Below the pieces are notes generated by a model that was not told the origin of the DNA, ran no database searches, and was given only the letters and a program-made list of their open reading frames with translations. Positions 47,154 through 54,994 of a stretch of 64,000 nt of DNA are shown one piece after another; position 1 is the stretch's first letter; every line of letters starts with the position of its first letter. Source of the stretch: Candidatus Limnocylindrales bacterium (GTDB taxonomy: Bacteria > Desulfobacterota > Binatia > UBA1149 > CAITLU01); NCBI GenBank assembly GCA_035571835.1, contig DATNBU010000039.1:310001-374000 (forward strand). The letters are read 5' to 3'. Made by a program: the position numbers and the translations under genes.

Positions 47154-49048
47154 CAGAACGCCTGCCCGAGGCTGATGTAGAGCTGGAAGATGCTGTCGCT
47201 CGGCCGCGGATTGACCGGAAATCCGAAATCGAGACGGATCGGCCCGGCCACGGTGAAATAGCGGAAGCCGAGCCCGGCGGCCCACTGGATGTCATCCTGG
47301 AAATCCGGATAGCTCGGCTCGTAGATGCCGGCTCCTTCGAAGAACGGAACGATGCCGATCGTCTTGGTGACCTTCCAGCGCAGCTCGGTTCCGACCTGCA
47401 GCAGGGATCGTCCTCCGAGCGGACGGTACTTGTGCTTGTCGCTGCCGCCTCCGTCGACCCGGCAGTGCCCCTCGGCATCGAAGTTATTGATGTCGCACAG
47501 GGGGCCGACGTACTGGAACTGATAGCCGCGCACCGAGTCGCCGCCGCCCGCATAGAGCCGCTTGTCGGCCGGCGTATCGTTGCGCTCCGGTCCGATCACC
47601 GAACCGAGTGACACCCTGCTCGCCCACACGTACCTGTGCTTCTCGTCGATCGGGATGTAGATGCTCTCCGTCACGCGCAGCGCAAGCATCAGCACCTTGT
47701 CGCCGAGCACGCTGAAGTACGGCGACATGCTGGCGAGCGTGCGATGGCCGCGGCTCGGATCCAGAAGGTTGTCGCTGCCGTCGTAGCGAAGCCCGAGCGG
47801 GATGCCGAGCAGCGTGAACTGCTTGGTCTCGGCGTGCCCCTTCTCGTTGCGGTCTGCCTGGCTCTGCACGTCCGACTGCTCGACCAGCAGGCCGGCGGTG
47901 CCGACGAAATGCTTGCGGACCGCGCGCTCGAGACCGACCGATGCGCTCAGCGCATAGCGGTCATACGCCGGCGGCTTGTCCGCATCGGCCTTGGCTTCGA
48001 GCAGAAGACTCTGTCCGACGCGGTACCAGTCGGGCTTGCGGTAGGAGATTCCGCCGGTCGCGATCTGTTCGCTGTACTCCGCCTCGGTGCGCAGCTTTTC
48101 CGCGCCGCCGCGCACGTTGCGGTCTTCCCAGAACACGCGTCCGCCGGGGCCGTCGGCCGAAGAGTACTTCAGGCCGGCGCCGATCGTGTGCATCTTCCCT
48201 TCGGCGACGAGGATGTGAATCGGCGCCTCTCCGTCCGGCCCGACGTCACCGCGCTTTCCCCACGTCAGCGTAATCGCCGAGAACACTCCGGTCGAAAACA
48301 GGTCCTTTCTGGTTTCCTCGATCCTCGAAGGCGAGAACGGATCGCCGCGCGCGAACTTGAGCCGGCGCCGGACGAGATCCTCCTTGACGGTCTTCAATCC
48401 TTCGACGGTGACCTCGCCGAACTTCGCGTGCGGCCCCGCGTCCACGCGCAGGTGGATCTCCATCGTGCGCGCGAGGCGATCGATGCGCACTTCACGCAGC
48501 GGGAGCTCGGCGAATGGATAGCCGTCGGTCGCAAGCGCAACGATCAGGCGCGACTCGGCCGCGAGCACAGTCTCGGCAAGTGCCGGCTCTCCGACGGCAA
48601 GCCCGAGCGAGCTGCCCGCGTCGGGGGCGGAAAGACTGGCGGCGTCCGAAGGGATGCCCTCGATGTCGACGCGCGAGATCTTGTAGCGCTCGCCGCGCGT
48701 GACGCGCATCTCGACGATCGCCGGCTTCTTGCTCGAATCGATGTGCCAGAGGACGGTTCCGTCATAGAAGCCGCGCGAGCGCAGCACGCGAAGATAAATG
48801 TCGCGGTCGGCCTGCGTGCGCCGCCTGAGGCCCTGCAGCGTGCCGGGCGGTTCGTACTTCTTCGAGAACAGCACGGAGGACGCCTTCAGCCGCTCCTCGA
48901 GCTCGCCGCCGACGCCGACGATCCTGACGTCGTACGCGTAACCGGGACCGTACGTGAGACCGAACGGCGCGAGCGTCTTCGAGACCGTGCTGCATCCACC
49001 CACGCCGAGCGCCAGAGGGACGACCAGCAGCGGAAGCACCCGCAGCAT
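47153..49048 (-). CDS. tamA: TamA (Omp85/BamA-like outer-membrane protein), predicted lipoprotein
   Basis: A protein of about 631 residues: an N-terminal signal, three POTRA-like segments (YDVRIVGVGG, YKISRVDIEGI, AKFGEVTVEGLKTVKEDLVRRR) and a C-terminal 16-strand Omp85 barrel with GGGDSVRGYQFQYVGP, the VRGY motif of the family. The signal ends in VGGC, a lipobox, so the protein would be lipidated before it inserts, which is unusual. The ATG at 49048 gives a normal 20-residue lipoprotein signal; a TTG at 49105 is an alternative. It follows an acyl-CoA synthetase gene. Confidence 0.9.
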   Translation of the reverse strand: MLRVLPLLVVPLALGVGGCSTVSKTLAPFGLTYGPGYAYDVRIVGVGGELEERLKASSVLFSKKYEPPGTLQGLRRRTQADRDIYLRVLRSRGFYDGTVLWHIDSSKKPAIVEMRVTRGERYKISRVDIEGIPSDAASLSAPDAGSSLGLAVGEPALAETVLAAESRLIVALATDGYPFAELPLREVRIDRLARTMEIHLRVDAGPHAKFGEVTVEGLKTVKEDLVRRRLKFARGDPFSPSRIEETRKDLFSTGVFSAITLTWGKRGDVGPDGEAPIHILVAEGKMHTIGAGLKYSSADGPGGRVFWEDRNVRGGAEKLRTEAEYSEQIATGGISYRKPDWYRVGQSLLLEAKADADKPPAYDRYALSASVGLERAVRKHFVGTAGLLVEQSDVQSQADRNEKGHAETKQFTLLGIPLGLRYDGSDNLLDPSRGHRTLASMSPYFSVLGDKVLMLALRVTESIYIPIDEKHRYVWASRVSLGSVIGPERNDTPADKRLYAGGGDSVRGYQFQYVGPLCDINNFDAEGHCRVDGGGSDKHKYRPLGGRSLLQVGTELRWKVTKTIGIVPFFEGAGIYEPSYPDFQDDIQWAAGLGFRYFTVAGPIRLDFGFPVNPRPSDSIFQLYISLGQAF

Positions 49049-49153
49049 CCCGAGCGCAACGCGACCGGGCGTTCGCAAACGCGATGCGTAGCCAGGCGTT
49101 GACAACAGCGAGGCGTAGCCGAGCGTCGAAATGTCCGCTTTCCTCGTCCCGAT

Positions 49154-50776
49154 TCAGGCGCGGCCGACCAGCTCATGCATGCGCGCGGTGACACCCTTGT
49201 AGTCCATCTTGCCCGACGGCGAGCGACCCAGACTGTCGACGGCAAACACGCGCCGCGGAACCTTGTACGCGGCGAGATGCTCGCGCACGTGATCGCGAAG
49301 CTCGGCCTCGCCGGCGGACCCGCCGGGCCTCAGCACGACGAGCGAATGGATCGCCTGGCCCCAGTGCGGATCGGAAAGCCCGACGGTCGCCGCGTCCTCG
49401 ACGTCGGGATGGCGCTTGAGCACCTCTTCGACCTCCTCGGGAAACACCTTTTCGCCGCCGGTATTGATGCACGCCGATCCGCGGCCGAGAAGCCTCAGCG
49501 TTCCGTCGGTCTCCACCGTCGCAAAGTCGCCGGGCATCGAGTAGCGAACGCCGCCGATCGTGCGGAACGTCTTCGCGGTCTTCTCGGGATCCTTGTAGTA
49601 GCCGACCGGAATCGGACCGCTGCGCGCAACCAGCCCGCGCTCACCGCTTCCCGGCGCAACCTCGCGTCCGTCCTCGGTGATCACCTTGACGCGGTCGCCG
49701 ACTTTGAACGACGCAGTCTCGACTTCGATGCCCACGCCCATCACCGATGCACCGAGCCCGGTGGCCTCGGAGGACCCGAGCGAATCGAACAGCAGCATCT
49801 GCGGATGATGCGCGAGCAGCGCCTTCTTGAGCTCGATCGACCACATCACGCCGGACGAAATGATCAGCCGCAGGCTCGACAGATCGTACGCCTTTTCGTC
49901 GAGCGCCTGCACCATCGGACGCGCGAACACGTCGCCGACGATCGCGATCGCACTGACCTCGTGACGCTCGACCGCCGACCACAGCGCGTGTGCGCGAAAC
50001 GTGCGCGAGTCGACGGTCACGACGCTGCCGCCGTTCATCAGCGCATTGATTGCCGTGAACAGGCCGGTGCCGTGCATGACCGGACACGCGGGAAGCAGAC
50101 GCTGCTTGTTGGTTCCCGCGATGACGTTGGCGACGTGCTCGGCAAGCGTCGCGGGACGCCCGGCCGCGCTCAGCGGATCGGCTCCGCCTCCGAGCGTGCG
50201 GAACACGTCCTCCTGCCGCCACATCACGCCTTTCGGCATGCCGGTGGTCCCGCCGGTATAGAGCAGCAACAGGTCGTCCGGGCTGCGTTCGATCTCGAGA
50301 GGATCGGACGGCCCCGCCACCAGCGCGTCGTAATCGAGCGCTCCTTCGCAGGCAGCTCCTCCATCTTCGAGACGGACCAGCATGCGAAGCGCCGGCAGGC
50401 GTGCTGCAAGCCGCGCGGCGTTTTCGGCGAAGATTCCTTCGAACACGAGCACCACCGCGTCGCTGTTGTCGAGAAGGTACAGCAGCTCTTCGTCGCGGTA
50501 CCGGTAGTTCACGTTGACCGGCACCAGCCTTGCCTTGAAGCATGCGGCGACGGCCTCGAGCCACTCGGGCCGGTTGTAAGCGTAGATGGCGACCTTGTCG
50601 CCGGGCTTCGCGCCACCGTCGACGAAAGCCCGGGCAAGCGCGTTGGTGCGCCGGTCGACTTCTCTCCATGAAAGGATCCGCGCGCTGCCGTCGGCCGACG
50701 AGTGCACGAGCGCCGGCTCTTCGCCGAGGACCGGTCCGATCGCACTGAGAATGTCGCCGATGTTCCAGCTGCTCAT
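49154..50776 (-). CDS. AMP-forming acyl-CoA synthetase
   Basis: A 540-residue ANL-superfamily ligase. The P-loop YTGGTTGMPKGVMWRQED, the SSGVMWSIELK block, FDSLGSSEATG, PGDFATVETDGTLRLLGRGS (hinge Asp) and the C-terminal lysine in SGKMDYKG are all present. The YTGGTTGMPKGVMW form is common in mycobacterial-type FadD enzymes acting on steroid side-chain or long fatty acids; that substrate is only a suggestion. AAGGGGCG precedes the ATG. It lies 105 bases upstream of tamA in the same direction. Confidence 0.9.
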   Translation of the reverse strand: MSSWNIGDILSAIGPVLGEEPALVHSSADGSARILSWREVDRRTNALARAFVDGGAKPGDKVAIYAYNRPEWLEAVAACFKARLVPVNVNYRYRDEELLYLLDNSDAVVLVFEGIFAENAARLAARLPALRMLVRLEDGGAACEGALDYDALVAGPSDPLEIERSPDDLLLLYTGGTTGMPKGVMWRQEDVFRTLGGGADPLSAAGRPATLAEHVANVIAGTNKQRLLPACPVMHGTGLFTAINALMNGGSVVTVDSRTFRAHALWSAVERHEVSAIAIVGDVFARPMVQALDEKAYDLSSLRLIISSGVMWSIELKKALLAHHPQMLLFDSLGSSEATGLGASVMGVGIEVETASFKVGDRVKVITEDGREVAPGSGERGLVARSGPIPVGYYKDPEKTAKTFRTIGGVRYSMPGDFATVETDGTLRLLGRGSACINTGGEKVFPEEVEEVLKRHPDVEDAATVGLSDPHWGQAIHSLVVLRPGGSAGEAELRDHVREHLAAYKVPRRVFAVDSLGRSPSGKMDYKGVTARMHELVGRA

Positions 50777-51075
50777 GATCGCCCCTTCCTCGTCGCTCTG
50801 GTCTGACGGCTTTTGCAGCGGTTGCCGTCCCCCCGCCTTGGGAGGCGATCCCGTCAGGACAGGACCCGCAATCGTGCGAAATCTTTCCTCTTCTCCGAGA
50901 CCGGACGGGTTCGTAGCACGCGTGCCGCGCGTCAAAAAGTCGCCGCCCCGGCGCCGCGGCGATCGACGAACAGCCGCAAGCCGTTTCCTGGGTTGCTGCG
51001 CCCGCTCCCTTGTAGCAACTAGGGTGGCAACTTGCTTGGGCCTGGCGCGGGACGGGCCAAGGGGACTCTCTTCTG

Positions 51076-52710
51076 ATGACGGCTACCACGAGCCTCGAGT
51101 ACATCGGGCACAGCGGGCTGGCGGTTCGCCATGCCGGCAAACTGCTGCTCTGCGACCCATGGATGTCGCGGAGGGGCACCTACAACGCGAGCTGGTTCCA
51201 GTACCCGCAGTACGAGGGCGATCTTGCCGCGCTCGCGGCGCCGGACGCGGTCTACATCTCGCATGAGCACCCGGACCACTACGATCCGGAGTTCATCGCG
51301 GGCATCGACCGCAGCGTCCCCATCCTGACCGGACGTGCGCACAAGAAGCGCCTGGTCTCACGTCTTCGCCGGCTCGGATTCCAGACCATCGTCGAGCTCG
51401 ACAACTTCGAGGCGTTCGAGCTTGCTCCGGGATTCACGATCAAAATTTCGACGCCGACGTTCCACTGCCCGCCGCACTGGTTCGATTCGTGCGCGCTGCT
51501 CGAGCTCGCAGGCCACAAGATCCTCAACCTGAACGACTGCAACCTCGCGCTGCCGGTCGCCGACATCCGCGCCGAAGGCATCGACGTGCTGCTCGCGCAG
51601 GCGACTCCGGCGATCTGGTATCCGCTCGTGTACACGACCTACGACGACGAGCGGAAGAAAGTGCTCGCGGGGCAGCGTCGCGAGTCGGCGATCAGCTCGT
51701 TCGTCTCGTCCGCCAAGGCGATCCAGCCGCGACTTGCCATTCCGTTCGCCGGACCGCCGTGCTTCTTCGATCCTGAGCTCGCCGGGTACTTCTTCGGCCC
51801 CGACAGCATGTTTCCGACGCCGCCGGTCGCAGCCGAGCGTCTGGCAAAGGAAACCGAGATCCCGGGCATGATCCTGAAGCCCGGCGACAGGCTCATCATC
51901 GGCGAACGCGGCGCAGCGGACGAGTTCCGCCTCGAAGCCTGCACGGCGTACGCCGGCTTCGATTACGAGCGCGACCGCGCGTCGTATTACGACACCCATC
52001 GCGCCCGCAACGAAGAGATCGTCCGCGATGTCCTCGCCGCGATCCCGCCGGCGGGCCCCGGCCTGTTCGAGCGCTTCCGCCGGCACTTCCTTCCGTTCCT
52101 CAAGGGCCATCCGTATTTCGTCGAGCACATCGGCATCCGCGTGCTGTTTCGCGTCAGCGGCGATCACGGCGGCGACTGGGTCGTCGATTTCCGCCGCGAG
52201 CCGAAGCCGGAGCTGGTCTACGCGCTCGACGGCGAGCCGTGCCAGTACGAGTTCGACATGACGTCGCAGCTGCTCGACCAGATCATGCGCGACGAGCTGT
52301 CGTGGGAAGACGCGTTCCTGTCGCTGCGTTTTCGCGCGCATCGCGATCCCGACCGCTACAACCAGCACCTGTTCACGCTGTTCAAGATGTCGGACTCGCG
52401 CGCGCTCAACGCGATCCAGAAGGTGGAGACCGCCGACCGCGCGCACGATACGTTCGTGCTCGAGCACGCCGGACGCAGCTACGAAGTGCAGCGCTGGTGC
52501 CCGCACGGCGGCTCGGATCTTTCCGAAGCCGACGTCGAGGACGGCCAGGTCGTCTGTCCCGGCCACCACTGGCGTTTTTCGCTGTCCGACGGCGTCTGCA
52601 CGAACGCGGCGGGCCGCATCCACGTGCGCGAGCTCGACGAGACCGGCGAGCTCGGAGGCAGCGACCATCAGAAGAAGCCGACTCCTCGCGCGGCCGGAGC
52701 CAAGGCCTGA
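51076..52710 (+). CDS. Metallo-beta-lactamase-fold hydrolase fused to a Rieske [2Fe-2S] domain
   Basis: A 544-residue two-part protein. The first ~270 residues are an MBL-fold of the UlaG type (YIGHSGLAVR, ISHEHPDHYDP with the metal-binding HxHxDH, NLNDCNLALP). Residues ~430-520 are a Rieske domain: YEVQRWCPHGGSDLSEADVEDGQVVCPGHHWRF, with the Cys-x-His and Cys-x2-His ligand pairs. Between them is an ~150-residue segment that resembles the middle of CMP-sialate hydroxylase-like proteins. Those put the Rieske domain first; here the order is reversed. It may be an iron-dependent oxygenase or hydrolase. Confidence 0.85.
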   Translation: MTATTSLEYIGHSGLAVRHAGKLLLCDPWMSRRGTYNASWFQYPQYEGDLAALAAPDAVYISHEHPDHYDPEFIAGIDRSVPILTGRAHKKRLVSRLRRLGFQTIVELDNFEAFELAPGFTIKISTPTFHCPPHWFDSCALLELAGHKILNLNDCNLALPVADIRAEGIDVLLAQATPAIWYPLVYTTYDDERKKVLAGQRRESAISSFVSSAKAIQPRLAIPFAGPPCFFDPELAGYFFGPDSMFPTPPVAAERLAKETEIPGMILKPGDRLIIGERGAADEFRLEACTAYAGFDYERDRASYYDTHRARNEEIVRDVLAAIPPAGPGLFERFRRHFLPFLKGHPYFVEHIGIRVLFRVSGDHGGDWVVDFRREPKPELVYALDGEPCQYEFDMTSQLLDQIMRDELSWEDAFLSLRFRAHRDPDRYNQHLFTLFKMSDSRALNAIQKVETADRAHDTFVLEHAGRSYEVQRWCPHGGSDLSEADVEDGQVVCPGHHWRFSLSDGVCTNAAGRIHVRELDETGELGGSDHQKKPTPRAAGAKA

Positions 52711-52719
52711 GCAGACGCC

Positions 52720-53430
52720 ATGTGCGGGCGCTTCGTCCTGACGACTCCTGCCGATGCGCTCGCGCGCGAATTCGGCGTTTCCCCCGGAACCGGCGGGCTT
52801 TTGCTCGCACCGCGCTACAACATCGCCCCGATGCAGGACGTCGTCGTCGTTCGCAACGACGGCGGCCGGCGCACGCTCGCGGTGGTGCGCTGGGGACTCA
52901 TCCCGATGTGGGCCAAGGACCCGGCGATCGCATCGAAGATGATCAATGCCCGCGCGGAGACGGCGGCGAGCAAACCGTCTTTCCGTGATGCGATGCAGAG
53001 GCGGCGCTGCATCGTTCCCGCGTCCGGTTTCTACGAATGGAAAAAGGAAGGCGGCCGCAGGCAGCCGTGGTACTTCCGGTCTCGCGATCCGAGAAAGTCT
53101 CTCGCGATCGCCGCGATCTGGGAGCGCTGGCGCGATCCGGACCATCCCGAAGCCGGCATCGTGGAGACGTGCTGCCTGCTGACGACCGGCGCAAACCAGC
53201 TGTGCGCGCCGGTGCACGACCGGATGCCGCTGATCCTCGACGCGGACGGTGCGGCGCGTTGGCTCGATCCCGAGCTCACCGATTCCGCCGCGCTCACGGA
53301 TCTGCTGGTTCCGGCACCCGACGATACCCTTCGAAGCCATCCGGTCTCGACAGCCGTCAACGCCGTGCGCAACGACGACGCGCGCAACATCGAGGAAGAG
53401 CTTCCCGAGCAGACCAGCATGTTTTCCTGA
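52720..53430 (+). CDS. yedK: SRAP-domain protein (YedK/HMCES), abasic-site shield
   Basis: A 236-residue SRAP protein. The catalytic Cys2 follows the initiator Met (MCGRFVLTT), and PRYNIAP, RWGLIPMWAKD, NARAETAASKPSFRDA, RRCIVPASGFYEWKK and the active-site His in VHDRMPLIL are conserved. It covalently traps abasic sites in single-stranded DNA. It starts nine bases after the preceding gene, so both are probably co-transcribed. Together with AlkB and the mutasome it contributes to DNA-damage handling in this region. Confidence 0.93.
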   Translation: MCGRFVLTTPADALAREFGVSPGTGGLLLAPRYNIAPMQDVVVVRNDGGRRTLAVVRWGLIPMWAKDPAIASKMINARAETAASKPSFRDAMQRRRCIVPASGFYEWKKEGGRRQPWYFRSRDPRKSLAIAAIWERWRDPDHPEAGIVETCCLLTTGANQLCAPVHDRMPLILDADGAARWLDPELTDSAALTDLLVPAPDDTLRSHPVSTAVNAVRNDDARNIEEELPEQTSMFS

Positions 53431-53462
53431 ACCGGCGTTCCGTGAGGTTTCGAAAAGGGCGT

Positions 53463-53492
53463 CCCCCATCTTCGCGCAATCGTCGATGGGGG
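53463..53492. terminator. Hairpin after the SRAP gene
   Basis: CCCCCATC (53463-53470) pairs with GATGGGGG (53485-53492), extended by G-U pairing outside, 33 bases after the SRAP stop. It is a plausible transcription end; no T-run follows. Confidence 0.4.
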
Positions 53493-53544
53493 CGAGTCCA
53501 CCCCGTTGCCAGCAGCACCGGAGCGTGAGTACCGTCGCTCGTGA

Positions 53545-54168
53545 ATGAACTGCCGCACACAGCACGACCGGCGGAGTCGCCGTGAGCTCTGCATCCGCAC
53601 CGCTGTGCTGGCGGTGGTGGTCACCGTCGGCCTGCTGCCGGCGAGCCTGAGAGCAGGCAGCCCGGTCGTGATCGTCTGCGGCGATGCAACGGGCGACGGA
53701 GTCATCGCATCCTCGGACGCGCTCGTTGCGCTGCGCACCGCCGTCGGCACGAGTACCTGCGAGCCGTCCCGTTGCGACGCGAACGCGAGCGGTGCGATCA
53801 CGGCAACCGACGCGAGTACGATCCTGAAATGCGCGGTCGGCCAGGACATCGCCCTCCACTGCCCGGCGCCGGACCCGGACATCACAACGACGACATCGAC
53901 GACGGTGACTACGACGACGTCGGTCGCCGCGGTCTGCGGAAACGGAGAGCTCGAAGCCGGCGAAGACTGTGAGCCTTCCGAAAGCTTCTGCCGCGGCGGC
54001 TGCAATCTCGACACCGGTGTCTGCGTCGATTTCATGTGCAGCGACAGTTGCCGGTGCCCGCCGCCGCTGTGCGGCGACTGGCTCGTGGACCCGGGAGAGG
54101 ATTGCGACCCGCCCGGTTCACAGTGCGGCGACGGCACCTGCACGGACGGCTGCCGCTGCGAGCCGTAG
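53545..54168 (+). CDS. Secreted dockerin-like, Cys-rich protein
   Basis: A 207-residue exported protein. After a signal peptide (~residues 16-36) come two Ca-binding dockerin-like units (CGDATGDGVIASSDALVALR and CDANASGAITATDASTILK), a Thr-rich linker, and two Cys-rich repeats of the CGNGELEAGEDCE / CGDWLVDPGEDCD type known from myxobacterial and related secreted proteins. It probably binds calcium and is held in an extracellular matrix or complex. No cohesin partner was seen in this window. Confidence 0.75.
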   Translation: MNCRTQHDRRSRRELCIRTAVLAVVVTVGLLPASLRAGSPVVIVCGDATGDGVIASSDALVALRTAVGTSTCEPSRCDANASGAITATDASTILKCAVGQDIALHCPAPDPDITTTTSTTVTTTTSVAAVCGNGELEAGEDCEPSESFCRGGCNLDTGVCVDFMCSDSCRCPPPLCGDWLVDPGEDCDPPGSQCGDGTCTDGCRCEP

Positions 54169-54206
54169 CGCTCATAAGGTAACGCTCGTAACTCGTACGC
54201 TCGTAA

Positions 54207-54220
54207 CGCGAAGCTTCGCG
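54207..54220. other. 14-bp perfect palindrome between convergent genes
   Basis: CGCGAAGCTTCGCG is self-complementary and lies between the convergent dockerin-like and Coq4-like genes. Three copies of a CGTAAC-type short repeat precede it (54178-54208). It may be part of a weak terminator. Confidence 0.4.
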
Positions 54221-54248
54221 AGTATTCGGTTTCCTGAAGACGTGCCGG

Positions 54249-54989
54249 TCAGCTTGCGAGCCGCGCGACCCAGCCAACCAGCAGGACGATCGGCATCACG
54301 AGGAGCGCCGCTGCGAGACCCAGCGTTCCAAGCGCAGCCGCCGACCACAGCAGAAACAGCGCAGCATCGCTTCCCGCAAAGCTTTCGGGATCCGAATCGA
54401 GACGCAGCTGGCAGCGAAGGTCACGCACGGTGCCGCCGAGCATCGCTTCATCGAACTCTCGTTCGTAGAGATTGCGGCTTCGCCGGCCGCGCACGAACGC
54501 GCGCCACATCCGCGCCGGTGAAATGAACAGCCCCATGCCGAGCGCGAACAGGTTGAGAAGCCACGCTGCCCAGTGATCGCGGCAGTTCGACGCGATCTCC
54601 CACGCACCGATCTCGGCCTCACCGGTCATGTCGGTGTCATAGTCCGTGACCACATGGTGGAGATCGTGCAGCCTTACCGACCGGACGCGCTGCGGCGTAT
54701 TCGGAAATGCGAACGGGACCGGGCCGATCTTCACGCTGACCCACTTCGCGTCGTAGCCGCCTTCGCCGAAACCGTTGGCGTCGAAATACTGCCGGCGGGC
54801 TTCGAGGAGCGTAAGCGAATCGGCGTAGCGGGCCACGCGCGCCGTATCGCGCCGGAAAGCGAACGGGTCAAGCCCCCGCGCCGTGCCGGTCGCAGCGTTG
54901 CTGGTTCCGAGCGGCCGCGCCGGTATAAGCGTGCGCGAGAAAGGCGCCGCGCCCGCGGCGCGCCGCAGATTCCGCCACGCAAGGACCAC
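54249..54989 (-). CDS. Coq4-like membrane-associated protein
   Basis: About 246 residues. The zinc motif of COQ4 family proteins, HDxxHx11E, is matched exactly by the segment HDLHHVVTDYDTDMTGE (about residues 110-126), followed by IGAWEIAS. Eukaryotic COQ4 is a ubiquinone-biosynthesis protein of the inner mitochondrial membrane; a bacterial relative could act on a quinone or other lipid. Two hydrophobic stretches near residues 140-155 and 205-240 suggest membrane contact. The start is unclear: the GTG at 54989 lies six bases from the divergent start at 54995, and a GTG at 54836 would leave a normal promoter gap. Confidence 0.65.
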   Translation of the reverse strand: MVLAWRNLRRAAGAAPFSRTLIPARPLGTSNAATGTARGLDPFAFRRDTARVARYADSLTLLEARRQYFDANGFGEGGYDAKWVSVKIGPVPFAFPNTPQRVRSVRLHDLHHVVTDYDTDMTGEAEIGAWEIASNCRDHWAAWLLNLFALGMGLFISPARMWRAFVRGRRSRNLYEREFDEAMLGGTVRDLRCQLRLDSDPESFAGSDAALFLLWSAAALGTLGLAAALLVMPIVLLVGWVARLAS

Positions 54990-54994
54990 ATACA

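Noticed and set aside
43164-47180. A very long open frame on the plus strand opposite tamB/tamA
   Set aside because: Its translation is Arg/Ala/Gly-rich with no domain, and it mirrors a clear TamB gene. High G+C makes antisense frames stay open.
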